64,000 nucleotides of DNA from Acidobacteriota bacterium (GTDB lineage Bacteria; Acidobacteriota; Vicinamibacteria; Vicinamibacterales; UBA823), in NCBI GenBank assembly GCA_002730525.1, contig PCAK01000008.1, positions 1 through 64,000 on the forward strand, given 5' to 3'. This document shows positions 1-7,013 of this stretch, piece by piece. Position 1 is the first letter of the stretch; every line of letters starts with the position of its first letter. The position numbers and the translations under genes were made by a program. The notes under the pieces were generated by a model. The model saw only the letters and a list, made by a program, of their open reading frames with translations, did not search any database and was not told the DNA's origin.

Positions 1-2
1 AT

Positions 3-224
3 CAACTCGTCGATCTGGGTAGCACCCTGTATTTGTTCGCACAGTTCTGGGCGAGACTTGAGATTCTCCGGCGGGAGAGTTTTCAGGCCGAGTTGTCGGT
101 GACGAAAGAGGGAATGCTCCTCCTGTCGTCGTCGGCTGGTGAACGGCGGCTCCCTGGGCGGGCTGCGATGTGTTACCCATGCGCTACCCGCAGGACGTTA
201 CTGACCAGTCAGTCAATTGAGTGA
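3..224 (+). CDS. C-terminal part of a hypothetical protein cut by the window edge
   Basis: The reading frame is open from the first bases of the window to a stop at 222-224, so only the last 73 residues are present. The early part (QLVDLGSTLYLF, then FWARLEILRRESF) looks like ordinary folded protein with alternating hydrophobic and charged residues. The last 25 or so residues are less convincing. No family is recognised. It ends 38 bp before the 3' end of the opposing tRNA-Lys gene. A chance frame is possible, because the stretch is short and its true start lies outside the window. Confidence 0.35.
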   Translation, partial: QLVDLGSTLYLFAQFWARLEILRRESFQAELSVTKEGMLLLSSSAGERRLPGRAAMCYPCATRRTLLTSQSIE

Positions 225-261
225 AATCGCCGTAACGTACTGATATCAAACGCAAATGTTA

Positions 262-336
262 TGGTGGGCCGCCTGGGGATCGAACCCAGGACTCCGTGAT
301 TAAAAGTCACGTGCTCTACCACTGAGCTAGCGGCCC
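262..336 (-). tRNA. tRNA-Lys (anticodon TTT), CCA encoded
   Basis: Read on the minus strand, this folds as a full cloverleaf. The acceptor GGGCCGC pairs with GCGGCCC. The D arm contains AGCTCAGTGGTAGAGC, the anticodon loop CTTTTAA gives anticodon TTT, and the T arm is CTGGG-TTCGATC-CCCAG. The discriminator is A and a 3' CCA is encoded at 262-264. The 5' part (301-337) is repeated exactly at 7014-7050, which makes this gene one edge of an accessory island. Confidence 0.96.
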
Positions 337-337
337 C
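301..337. repeat. 37-bp direct repeat, copy 1 (5' part of tRNA-Lys); putative attachment site
   Basis: These 37 bp are identical to 7014-7050, 6,713 bp away in the same orientation. They cover the acceptor 5' strand, the D arm and the anticodon arm up to the anticodon of tRNA-Lys. A further 14-bp identity (399-412 and 7083-7096) lies upstream of both copies at different spacing. Insertion at an anticodon loop is a known habit of tyrosine recombinases. Here, unusually, it is the 5' part of the tRNA that is duplicated. Confidence 0.8.
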
Positions 338-493
338 TGAGGTAGGGAAGTCAAAGACTTACGCCGACTGCTTGCTGCTCCGAACTTCTATTCTTGTCCT
401 ATTGTGCCCGAAAGTGTGCCCGCTGCGTCACGACGTCGGGGACTGCCTACCGCCCCGTTGCCCCACACCACGACTCAACTCATCTTCGCTGCC

Positions 494-927
494 CTACTCA
501 GTGGAGGTGATCTGTTCCTGGACCTGGCGCCGAAATTCCAAAGGGTGGCGAATCATCTTGAATGGGCGCTTGGAGCCACCTGTCCCGCTCACCACGATGC
601 TGCCGTAACCAAGCACTCGGCCCAAGACACTTTGATCCACGCCGATTCCTTCCACCTTAGTCAGAAGCGTCTCGAGCGACGTACGGCTGATAAATCCAGT
701 CTTGACCATGACTCGCTTGCTGGTGACGCCGAACTCTGAGCTTACGACGGTAATCAGGCGCAGCAGGCCGTCTCCAAACGCGATCAACACGACGAACGTT
801 GCGATCTCCAGCGGCTACGAAATACCGATGAAAAAGATAACCACTGGTCGAAGAAACACTGCCCAGTGCAAGGTCGTGCGGTAAACGACGCTTTCGCCCA
901 CCATGAGATTGCATCGATGTAACCCAT
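494..927 (-). pseudogene. Bacterial PH-domain (bPH_2/YdbS-type) membrane protein, broken by a frameshift and a stop
   Basis: The ATG at 925-927 follows a good ribosome site (AGGAG) and begins MGYIDA. A one-base shift near 912-916 then leads into NLMVGESVVYRTTLHW, the usual start of the small PH-domain membrane family. The frame continues through a hydrophobic segment (AVFLRPVVIFFIG), hits an in-frame TAG at 815-817, and goes on in the same frame through a second hydrophobic segment. The C-terminal PH-like part follows (SSEFGVTSKRVMVKTGFISR and onward) and ends at 494. Two independent lesions make a pseudogene more likely than a sequencing error. The family is usually a short membrane-anchored domain of unclear function. 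Confidence 0.65.
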
Positions 928-963
928 CTGTCTCTCCTCTATTCGCTTTCTGCGGTCCACCCG

Positions 964-993
964 CTACCGTCCCGTCGGCACCCGCGCCTGGAG
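964..993. repeat. Dispersed 30-bp repeat, copy A
   Basis: The 30 bp starting CTACCGTCCC and ending CGCCTGGAG are identical to 1974-2003 and match 54733-54762 at 28 of 30 positions. The copy lies 92 bp downstream of the stop of the minus-strand PD-(D/E)XK-like gene and 36 bp upstream of the PH-domain pseudogene start. A degenerate 12-bp match (CTACCGCCCCGT at 447-458) lies downstream of that pseudogene. Confidence 0.8.
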
Positions 994-1085
994 TGTGAGA
1001 ACCAGAGGGTCGCCTGCGAGCAGGAGGAGTGCTCCTGGATACGAGGAATGCGGTCTTGATGGGGCAGTGTGGGGACAATGCCCGG

Positions 1086-1958
1086 CTACTTCCACTCCTC
1101 GAAAGCTCGCTTGAGTACATCCTGCACGGTCGCGCGGTGTTCTTGCACTTCACCAGGCTCAAGTGTGAGGACGTATCGACGCCAGCGCGAATCGTAGTCG
1201 CTCTTCACCCCGGCCTGCTCAAACATCTCGGTTACCTCGTCAGTCCGTGAAAGCGCCACCCCAAGTCGGAGCCACCGTTTTCGCGGATGGAAGACAAGGA
1301 AGTTGTCAGGTTTTCCATTACGCGCGAGGCCAATGAAGTGTTTGTTGTACTTGGGCTCAAGGCTCCGGTCATTCAACTTGACGAGTTCAACGAGCTCGTC
1401 CACAAGTGCAAGAATCTCTTTGGCGCTACGCTCTTCCCAGAAGGCTCGCGTCGCAGGTGCCTGTGTCTCTATGTCGTCGTCAACCGCTCCAAGTTGGATT
1501 TGATCAAGGACCTTAGTAAACACCAGGGTGAGTTGGTCACCTATCTTGATCGCGCCTACTTGAAGAGCGACAAGGGGAATGAAGCCGTTGAACAGGCCTA
1601 CTACGTTCAGGAAGCGACTCGTGATGTCCTCAGCTACGATGACAGCCGTGTGGTCATACTGCGGATAGCGCTTACGCTCGATGTCCCAGTACTCAATGGT
1701 GCGGATGATGTGCGTCTCGTCGGTCCTACCGAGTTGAATCTCAACCTCATAGCGCTGACTCGAGGCTGGATCTCGAAGCAGCAAATCGAGACGCCCCGCC
1801 TTTGGCTGGATCAGTTCCTTGTTGAGGAGCACGATCTCGCCGAGGCCGAGGATCGACGGGTTTTCGGCAATTCGATCCTGGAGCCAGCGTTCATCAAGTT
1901 CTGGATGATCCTTAAGGGACAAGCGCTCATGCTTGGTGAACTTCAGCTTCGATTCCAT
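1086..1958 (-). CDS. PD-(D/E)XK nuclease-like fold protein, 290 aa
   Basis: The N-terminal 60 residues (DERWLQDRIAENPSILGLGE, followed by AGRLDLLLRD and YEVEIQLG) resemble the NucS-like / restriction-endonuclease-like core. The Asp of GRLDLLL and the Glu pair of EVE sit where catalytic acids are expected, but the usual Lys of ExK is not present, so activity is uncertain. The middle part (TDETHIIRTIEYWDIERKRY, then HTAVIVAEDI) is typical of a widespread uncharacterised family built on this fold. The C-terminal 100 residues look like a separate alpha/beta domain. The start ATG at 1958 has only a weak ribosome site. The gene sits between two identical copies of the 30-bp repeat, which suggests it travels as a unit. 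A defence or DNA-repair role is possible but inferred. Confidence 0.8.
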   Translation of the reverse strand: MESKLKFTKHERLSLKDHPELDERWLQDRIAENPSILGLGEIVLLNKELIQPKAGRLDLLLRDPASSQRYEVEIQLGRTDETHIIRTIEYWDIERKRYPQYDHTAVIVAEDITSRFLNVVGLFNGFIPLVALQVGAIKIGDQLTLVFTKVLDQIQLGAVDDDIETQAPATRAFWEERSAKEILALVDELVELVKLNDRSLEPKYNKHFIGLARNGKPDNFLVFHPRKRWLRLGVALSRTDEVTEMFEQAGVKSDYDSRWRRYVLTLEPGEVQEHRATVQDVLKRAFEEWK

Positions 1959-1973
1959 CTTAGGTTGCTCTCC

Positions 1974-2003
1974 CTACCGTCCCGTCGGCACCCGCGCCTG
2001 GAG
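1974..2003. repeat. Dispersed 30-bp repeat, copy B
   Basis: This copy is identical over 30 bp to copy A (964-993). It fills half of the 59-bp gap between the stop of the secreted-protein gene (2018) and the start of the PD-(D/E)XK-like gene (1958), both on the minus strand. Its place just downstream of a minus-strand gene matches the other copies. Confidence 0.8.
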
Positions 2004-2017
2004 GCTATTTCCACAGT

Positions 2018-2665
2018 TCAACGGTCGCGCCAGGTGTTGGCTATTACGATGGTGGCGGCCATTTGGTGGAATAGCCGCTCGAATCGAGAGAACCGCTCCT
2101 GCAACGCTGCTGCCCGTCTGTCCGCGCTATCACCAACACTGAACTGAAACAGGATGTAGTGCTCAGGGGTCAGCAAGGAGTAGTTCAGTGTTTCCTGGCG
2201 AATCCTGTTGCCAACGTTCTCCGTTTCTATCGTTGCGCGGACGACAGAGGCGGGCAACGTGTCCACGGTGACTCTCTCGGCGTCGGTCACAACAATGGGC
2301 GGCGGAAATAGAAGTTGAGGCCAGCCCGGCATGGTCAGGAACTCCTCGATGTCGGCCGCCGTCAGCGTGCCTAAATCTCCCCATGTGCGAACCGTAATGA
2401 TGCACATTGAGAACCGATCCGCGCTAACGAGGTTCTGAACGACGTTCGGGTGTCTTCCCTCCGCGGCAGACCAACTCTGTGGATACTCGATCTGAAGCCT
2501 AACGCCTTTGGCCTTTGCATGACCTGCGCTCTCGAATGTCTTCCTGGGTTCGGTCAGAAATTCCACTGCGGGATCGCCAGCCTGCCCGAAGACCGGCGAA
2601 ACGCTCGCTAGTAGAGTGATGACCAACGGGACTACTTCAAGTTGAAACTGGGGCGTTCTCGACAC
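2018..2665 (-). CDS. Secreted hypothetical protein, 215 aa
   Basis: The GTG start at 2665 is chosen because AGGAGAAGG lies directly upstream and because the protein then begins with a plausible signal peptide: a short basic start, then VVPLVITLLASVSPVFGQA with likely cleavage after it. A longer open frame to 2779 would overlap the next gene and has no such support. The mature part is soluble and mixed alpha/beta. It has a VRLQIEYPQSW motif near residue 60 and FQFSVGD near residue 175, as in PsbP/DUF1795-like exported proteins that bind nothing known. The family is uncertain. It probably shares a transcript with the zinc-ribbon gene upstream (stop 2701, 35 bp away). Confidence 0.7.
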   Translation of the reverse strand: MSRTPQFQLEVVPLVITLLASVSPVFGQAGDPAVEFLTEPRKTFESAGHAKAKGVRLQIEYPQSWSAAEGRHPNVVQNLVSADRFSMCIITVRTWGDLGTLTAADIEEFLTMPGWPQLLFPPPIVVTDAERVTVDTLPASVVRATIETENVGNRIRQETLNYSLLTPEHYILFQFSVGDSADRRAAALQERFSRFERLFHQMAATIVIANTWRDR

Positions 2666-2700
2666 GCGCCTTCTCCTCTTCAGTCTTCGAGCCAGCCAGT

Positions 2701-3198
2701 TCAATTGGCGATGGGAGAAACGGAAGGATTGAACAGCAGGGCGAAGCCGTACCACACAACAACCGACCAAAACAGCCATCGGGAAAACACGCCGGGGGTC
2801 CGACGCCAGCCCGCTAACAGACCCGCAGTCAGAAATGGGACTAAGAAGATGCCCGTCATTTCGCCGACGAGCGCCGCAACTGTTTGCGCTGACGGTTGTC
2901 GGAGCAGGTCGGCGGCCGCATCACGGCAGAAGATCAACCCAAAGACCACGCCCAGCATGAGCGCCATGACGAGGTACGCGCGGGGCGTGATATCCGTCCG
3001 ATCATCACGATCGTCTGGGTAGTCCGTGGCAGGCACTGTCTCGGTTGCCGGGTCACCGGATGACGCCGGGCTACCAACCGTATCGGGACCGGTGACAACT
3101 GTGGGCGTTGGCGGAGTCACAGGTACATCGCGGCCACAATACCGACACACGATCGCGGCGTCCTTGATGTCTTCGGCGCAGAATGGACACTGCCTCAT
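2701..3198 (-). CDS. Zinc-ribbon membrane protein, 165 aa
   Basis: The first 25 residues form a zinc ribbon (CPFCAEDIKDAAIVCRYCG: two CxxC knuckles 12 residues apart). A Pro/Thr/Asp-rich linker of about 45 residues follows, then three hydrophobic segments (around residues 75-95, 105-127 and 135-155) and a short polar tail. This layout is common in small bacterial membrane proteins of unknown function in which the ribbon stays in the cytoplasm. The start has an AGGAA ribosome site, and the stop codon of the kinase remnant upstream lies inside that site. No enzymatic motif is seen. Confidence 0.75.
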   Translation of the reverse strand: MRQCPFCAEDIKDAAIVCRYCGRDVPVTPPTPTVVTGPDTVGSPASSGDPATETVPATDYPDDRDDRTDITPRAYLVMALMLGVVFGLIFCRDAAADLLRQPSAQTVAALVGEMTGIFLVPFLTAGLLAGWRRTPGVFSRWLFWSVVVWYGFALLFNPSVSPIAN

Positions 3199-3207
3199 CG
3201 GGTGTTC

Positions 3208-3318
3208 CTACAGGGGCCACCGGCTGTCGGTGGCCTTGTAGACCTCACCCATCCCCCCGGCCCCGATGGGGGACTCGATGGCATACGGGCCGAGGCGGGT
3301 ACCGCGGGTGAGGGGCAT
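3208..3318 (-). pseudogene. N-terminal stub of a Ser/Thr protein kinase (36 aa)
   Basis: The 36-codon frame starts MPLTRGTRLGPYAIES and continues IGAGGMGEVYKATD. That is the start and the complete glycine-rich ATP loop of the PknB-type kinases abundant in Acidobacteriota. The usual continuation after the loop is replaced by SRWPL and a stop, and the rest of the kinase domain is absent. The end of the frame contains a perfect 8-bp inverted repeat (3215-3222 with 3228-3235, 5-nt loop). It is clearly a truncated kinase; whether the short peptide is made is unknown. Confidence 0.8.
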
Positions 3319-3328
3319 GGGCTGTCAG

Positions 3329-3348
3329 GAAAACAGGGCTAATTGTAG
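3329..3348. repeat. 20-bp dispersed repeat, copy 1 (contains a TACAAT -10-like box on the minus strand)
   Basis: This matches 57090-57109 at 19 of 20 positions. On the minus strand it reads CTACAATTAGCCCTGTTTTC and lies 10 bp upstream of the kinase remnant start, so it probably carried that gene's -10 element and transcript start. The rest of the gap up to 3650 shows no convincing gene. Confidence 0.6.
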
Positions 3349-3650
3349 GGGTTTGAGAGATAAGGGACAACGCCTGGGTGCGGGGCTAGAGCATCGGCCT
3401 TGTAAGCCTCTCGCCCGTTACCCAACCAGTAGGGAACTACCGAGTTCATTGGCGGTTCTTGAAACCGCTGGTGGCCAGAACTGACCACTCTCCACCATTC
3501 AAGGACGGAAGAAGATGGCTGTACTCGCCGGCCGCTATTCTCGTGTGAAAGGATGAGTCTCGATGGATTAGATGTGGATCAATGAGGGTTGTTCGGGAGC
3601 CTCCGGGACGGCCAAGATGGACGGCATTTCAGAGCGGGGGTAAGGACGCG

Positions 3651-4673
3651 GTGTTCCGTTTTACGGCAGTTCAACCGACGCTAGAAGACTACTGGCGTTC
3701 GATCATTCTGTTCGGAAAGAACTCAGCCTCGTACAAGTTTGCACTTGGCAAGGCCCTCCTCGAACTGCCACCTGCTCACTCTGAGATCATCACGCTGGAT
3801 GAATTGGCGGAGCCCTTCGCCCAGCACATCTGTAGTCACCTGAAGCTTGCGGACAAGCAGGGCACAGCGCCGTCCAGCCAGTTCTTGGAGGCGTGCCGAA
3901 CGTTCAACCGAGGAGAACTCACGAAGGAAGAGCTTCTGGCCTCTACGGTCCGCTTGGGGTTTGGAGACGTCATCGATGCCTTTCACGTCACAGGCGATCC
4001 CGATGCTGTGCGTTTCTATGCCGATGAGCGCAGTGGGCGGAAGACCCAGCTTCGCCTAACCGATGAGTTCTTTCGACTGTCCAAGCAGAATGCGGCCGAG
4101 AGCCTCTCAAGCGAACTCGAAGCTCGGTGGCGCTTGGTGGAGACCGCCTGGGAGTTGACTCTTCCGCAGCATGTCATCGAGTACGATTCGGAAGCAGAAC
4201 AGCTCACCGTGAAGCTCGAGGACACCCATGGACGGCGGCCCGTTACAAACTGCCGAGACGCACTAAACGGCTATCAGAAGGGTAAGTGTTTCTACTGTTT
4301 CACAGCTATCGTGGCAGGGACTTCGCTTGGGGACCCTGTGGAGGTTGACCATTTCTTCCCGCACCGACTAAAGCCTCATGGCCTGGGCGCTCCCATCGAC
4401 GGGATTTGGAACCTCGTTCTGAGTTGCCAACAGTGCAATCGCGGACCAGGCGGGAAGTTCGATCAGGTGCCTGGGCTCCGACTTGTCGAACGGCTGCACA
4501 CTCGAAATAGCTTCCTCATTGAGAGCCACCATCCGCTGAGGCAAACCTTGATGCTGCAGCTGGGTACTTCGGAGACCTCGCGAGGTCAGTTTCTTCAGGC
4601 GGCCTATGACCGCGCCAAGAAACTCCTAGTCCATGAGTGGCTTCCGGCAAGCGAAGATGACCGAGCGTTCTAA
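3651..4673 (+). CDS. HNH endonuclease, 340 aa
   Basis: The C-terminal part carries a clear HNH nuclease. CFYCFTAI supplies the first zinc knuckle, VDHFFPHRL the catalytic His, NLVLSCQQCNRG the Asn and the second CxxC, followed by GGKFDQVP. The N-terminal 200 residues are helical and specific to this family (PTLEDYWRSIILFGKNSASY near the start). A GTG at 3651 with a GTAAGGA site is preferred over the ATG at 3582, whose extra 23 residues look non-conserved; both are in frame. The gene overlaps the following methyltransferase by 17 bp, implying coupled translation. The pair could be a small restriction-modification or phage-defence unit, but the methyltransferase is not of an obvious DNA type. 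Target and activity are unknown. Confidence 0.85.
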   Translation: MFRFTAVQPTLEDYWRSIILFGKNSASYKFALGKALLELPPAHSEIITLDELAEPFAQHICSHLKLADKQGTAPSSQFLEACRTFNRGELTKEELLASTVRLGFGDVIDAFHVTGDPDAVRFYADERSGRKTQLRLTDEFFRLSKQNAAESLSSELEARWRLVETAWELTLPQHVIEYDSEAEQLTVKLEDTHGRRPVTNCRDALNGYQKGKCFYCFTAIVAGTSLGDPVEVDHFFPHRLKPHGLGAPIDGIWNLVLSCQQCNRGPGGKFDQVPGLRLVERLHTRNSFLIESHHPLRQTLMLQLGTSETSRGQFLQAAYDRAKKLLVHEWLPASEDDRAF

Positions 4674-5277
4674 CAGCACTGTCGCGTATTACGACGGCAC
4701 ACCCGAGTCCTACTTGCAGGAGCTCTTGGGAGTCGATGCGGAGCCTTTGTATAGGCCATTCCTGGCGCTGATTCCGTCGGGAGGCAGCATTCTGGACTTG
4801 GGGTGTGGCCCTGGCCGTGACACGAAGGTGTTTCTGGGCCGCGGCTACCAGGTTACAGCTGTCGACGCATCCAGCCGGATGGTTGAGGCAGCCACCCGTC
4901 TCTCCGGCCAGCAGGTACAGCAACTGGCCGTGGAGGAGCTTGACATAGAGAGCGCCTTCGATGGTGTGTGGGCTTGCGCCTCACTGATTCACGTGCCACG
5001 GAGGGGGCTTGCCGACGCGATTCGCCGCATTCGTCGCGCACTTCGACCCGGCGGCGTCTGCTATATGTCTTTCAAGGAGGGCGTGGGTGAACGCATCGAT
5101 GCAACGGGTCGGCACTTTACTGACTTCACCCCGATTGAGCTGGAGGCCTTTCTCACAACTGAAATAGGCCTTGAGTTGATCAAGCTCTGGAGCTCCGAGG
5201 ATCTCCGCCTAGAACGGACCCAACGCTGGGCGAACGCCCTCGTGCGTGACTGTTCTTCTGCCGCAGTGTCGTCGTAG
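4657..5277 (+). CDS. Class I SAM-dependent methyltransferase, 206 aa
   Basis: A Rossmann methyltransferase with the SAM-binding motif LDLGCGPGRDT near residue 45, the acidic end of strand 2 (VTAVDAS), and DGVWACASLIHVP as motif IV. It resembles UbiE/Tam-like small-molecule methyltransferases. No DNA-methyltransferase tetrapeptide (NPPY, DPPY or SPPY) is visible. The start ATG at 4657 lies inside the end of the HNH gene (17-bp overlap). An in-frame ATG at 4633 is possible but would extend the overlap. The substrate is unknown; a nuclease-linked role is inferred only from position. Confidence 0.85.
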   Translation: MTERSNSTVAYYDGTPESYLQELLGVDAEPLYRPFLALIPSGGSILDLGCGPGRDTKVFLGRGYQVTAVDASSRMVEAATRLSGQQVQQLAVEELDIESAFDGVWACASLIHVPRRGLADAIRRIRRALRPGGVCYMSFKEGVGERIDATGRHFTDFTPIELEAFLTTEIGLELIKLWSSEDLRLERTQRWANALVRDCSSAAVSS

Positions 5278-5440
5278 CCCACTCCCGCGCCTCCTCCACA
5301 TCCTCAAACTCCCGCACCCCTTGCACCACATCATTCAGATACCAGACCACGAAGTTGACCGGCCGAGCAGGGGCCAGCACACAGTGCGCGACTGACCCGT
5401 CCAGCAGGGTGTGGCGCCACAGCACTTCGGGAGCAGCCAT
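5180..5440 (-). CDS. Small hypothetical protein, 86 aa, converging on the methyltransferase gene
   Basis: The first 60 residues (LWRHTLLDGSVAHCVLAP, then VNFVVWYLNDVVQG and REFEDVEEAREWA) read like a compact alpha/beta domain of the kind found as stand-alone small proteins. The last 25 residues run antisense inside the methyltransferase gene and are less protein-like. The true end may have been lost when the neighbour was joined on. It overlaps the methyltransferase tail by 98 bp. No function is assigned. Confidence 0.5.
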   Translation of the reverse strand: MAAPEVLWRHTLLDGSVAHCVLAPARPVNFVVWYLNDVVQGVREFEDVEEAREWATTTLRQKNSHARGRSPSVGSVLGGDPRSSRA

Positions 5441-5635
5441 GCAGTGAGAGGCTGCAAGGACTGGGCCGGCCTATGGTTCCGGTAACGTCGGCTCTAGTAC
5501 CAAGGGCGTTGAAATAGTTGCAACGGTTCGCCCGCCGAAGGATGGCATTTGTGTCAGACTCCGACCAAAGACCAGCCGATGAATCCGTTGGAGGACGTCA
5601 TGTCCGGGCGCAGCGTTGCCGCATGCCGAAGGATC

Positions 5636-6589
5636 ATGAAGCCGACAAAGCTGCAGCTCTACCTCGCGGTGGCGTGTCTGCTAGGGGGCGCGAGTCTGCT
5701 CACAGCGCAAACGTGGCGAGATCTCCGCCTAGCCCCGGAGTCACGTTGCAGCCCCTATGAGGCGTCGGACTACGCCTACCCGCAGTCGGTTGAAGTACAG
5801 ATCATCGAGAGCCTCGGCGGGATCTGGAGTCCGTATACCGGGCGCACGTTTACGAGCAGAAGTGAGACCGACATCGAGCATATCGTTGCCAGATCCGAAG
5901 CGCACGACAGCGGGTTGTGTGCCGCCACGGTTGCGACGCGCCGCATGTTTGCGACGGACCTCCTGAATCTGACCCTTGCCAGCCCGGCGGTGAATCGTGC
6001 ACAGAAGAGCGACCGTGACGCCGCCGACTGGCTCCCGGCGCAGAACAGCTGTTGGTTCGCGGACCGGGTCATTCGCGTCCGCCAAAAATACGGCTTGACC
6101 ATCGACCGCCGAGAGGCCGAGACGCTCGAGCGAGTGCTGGCCTCCTGCACGACAACAGCCCTGGTTCGTAGAGGTAGCCCCGCGAATGGCCTGCCGACTC
6201 AGCCTGGACGCCCCGTGTCGCCTGCGTTGCCGAATGATGTCGCGCAATGGGACGACAACAGCAACGGCCAGATCACCTGCGCGGAAGCCCGTGCACACGG
6301 CATCGCCCCGGTGCGTCGAGGGCATCCGGCCTATCCCTACATGCGAGACGGCGATGGCGAGGGCATCGTTTGTGAGACGGGGAGTGGAGATGGCAGCGTG
6401 GAGCGTGGCCAGCCACGTCGGCCTCCAGCACCCAGGGGGACGGATGCACTGCAACGGTACGACGATAATGGCAATGGCAGGATTACCTGTGCGGAGGCGC
6501 GCCGACACGGCATTGCGCCCGTGCGACGTGGCCATCCGGCGTATCCCTACATGAACGACCGCGACAACGACGGTATCGTCTGCGAGTAG
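5636..6589 (+). CDS. Secreted HNH-type nuclease with two Excalibur calcium-binding repeats, 317 aa
   Basis: The ATG at 5636 follows GAAGGA and opens a signal peptide (KLQLYLAVACLLGGASLLTA). From about residue 79 the nuclease core reads DIEHIVARSEAHDSG, then FATDLLNLTLA and an NR/K/D pattern, as in the GmrSD C-terminal / DUF1524 HNH relatives. After a linker, two 43-residue repeats follow. Each has an EF-hand-like DDNSNGQITCAEAR segment and an Excalibur motif (DGDGEGIVCE or DRDNDGIVCE), the last one forming the C-terminus. Such proteins are exported, calcium-dependent extracellular nucleases. The repeats are close to identical, pointing to recent duplication. A longer frame from 5549 exists but lacks a ribosome site. 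Confidence 0.85.
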   Translation: MKPTKLQLYLAVACLLGGASLLTAQTWRDLRLAPESRCSPYEASDYAYPQSVEVQIIESLGGIWSPYTGRTFTSRSETDIEHIVARSEAHDSGLCAATVATRRMFATDLLNLTLASPAVNRAQKSDRDAADWLPAQNSCWFADRVIRVRQKYGLTIDRREAETLERVLASCTTTALVRRGSPANGLPTQPGRPVSPALPNDVAQWDDNSNGQITCAEARAHGIAPVRRGHPAYPYMRDGDGEGIVCETGSGDGSVERGQPRRPPAPRGTDALQRYDDNGNGRITCAEARRHGIAPVRRGHPAYPYMNDRDNDGIVCE

Positions 6590-6608
6590 GTGCGCTGCGT
6601 AGGCCGTC

Positions 6609-6701
6609 CTATGACCGAACGGTTGTAGGACAGGCGTCGCCCTTCGAGACGACGGGGACGGCCCCGGCGACGAGGACGAGGGACAAGAGCAGGATTCTCA
6701 T
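6609..6701 (-). CDS. Short secreted peptide or signal-peptide stub, 30 aa
   Basis: The ATG at 6701 is preceded by GGGAGG, an excellent ribosome site. The peptide is a near-perfect signal sequence (RILLLSLVLVAGAVPVVS) followed by only 11 residues with one Cys. It converges on the Excalibur nuclease gene, 19 bp beyond its stop. Two readings fit: a secreted gene truncated on entry of the neighbouring cargo, or a true exported micropeptide. The ribosome site and signal peptide together are hard to explain by chance. Confidence 0.45.
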   Translation of the reverse strand: MRILLLSLVLVAGAVPVVSKGDACPTTVRS

Positions 6702-7013
6702 GGATGCCTCCCTTCGGAATGAGCAAGCCTACGCTGAACAGGCTGGCGTGCTCCCCAAACGAGCCTGCCCCGAGGGGTAGAAACCCCAGGCTCATCGCAG
6801 TCGCCCAGGTGAATAGCTAGAACAAATTCGCCGGGGTCGCTTCTAAAATAGACCGAAGTAGATAGCGCAAGAGGTGATGGCAGGTGATGTGCCCAAGATT
6901 GTGCCCAACGCCTGTCAGGCGACAGCCAATTGCACCCAACGCCACCCAAGCGCGAAGGTGGAATTGTTAGGAGAATCGCGGGATCACGCAGGGAAACGAG
7001 CCGCTCTGCGGAC
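6702..7013. other. Intergenic stretch at the island 1 edge, no gene seen
   Basis: These 312 bp hold no reading frame with coding character on either strand. The stretch is relatively AT-rich (for example CTAGAACAAATTCG near 6820) and runs straight into the partial tRNA-Lys copy. It is presumably the terminal non-coding part of the island. Confidence 0.5.

Noticed and set aside
1018-1037. CAGGAG-GAGTG-CTCCTG hairpin after the PD-(D/E)XK-like gene as a terminator
   Set aside because: Only 6 bp of stem, 50 bp past the stop and no T-run on the relevant strand.
964-2003. Integron attC sites
   Set aside because: The 30-bp repeats sit after genes like attC sites, but no GTTRRRY/RYYYAAC core pair, no matching long imperfect palindrome and no intI gene were seen.
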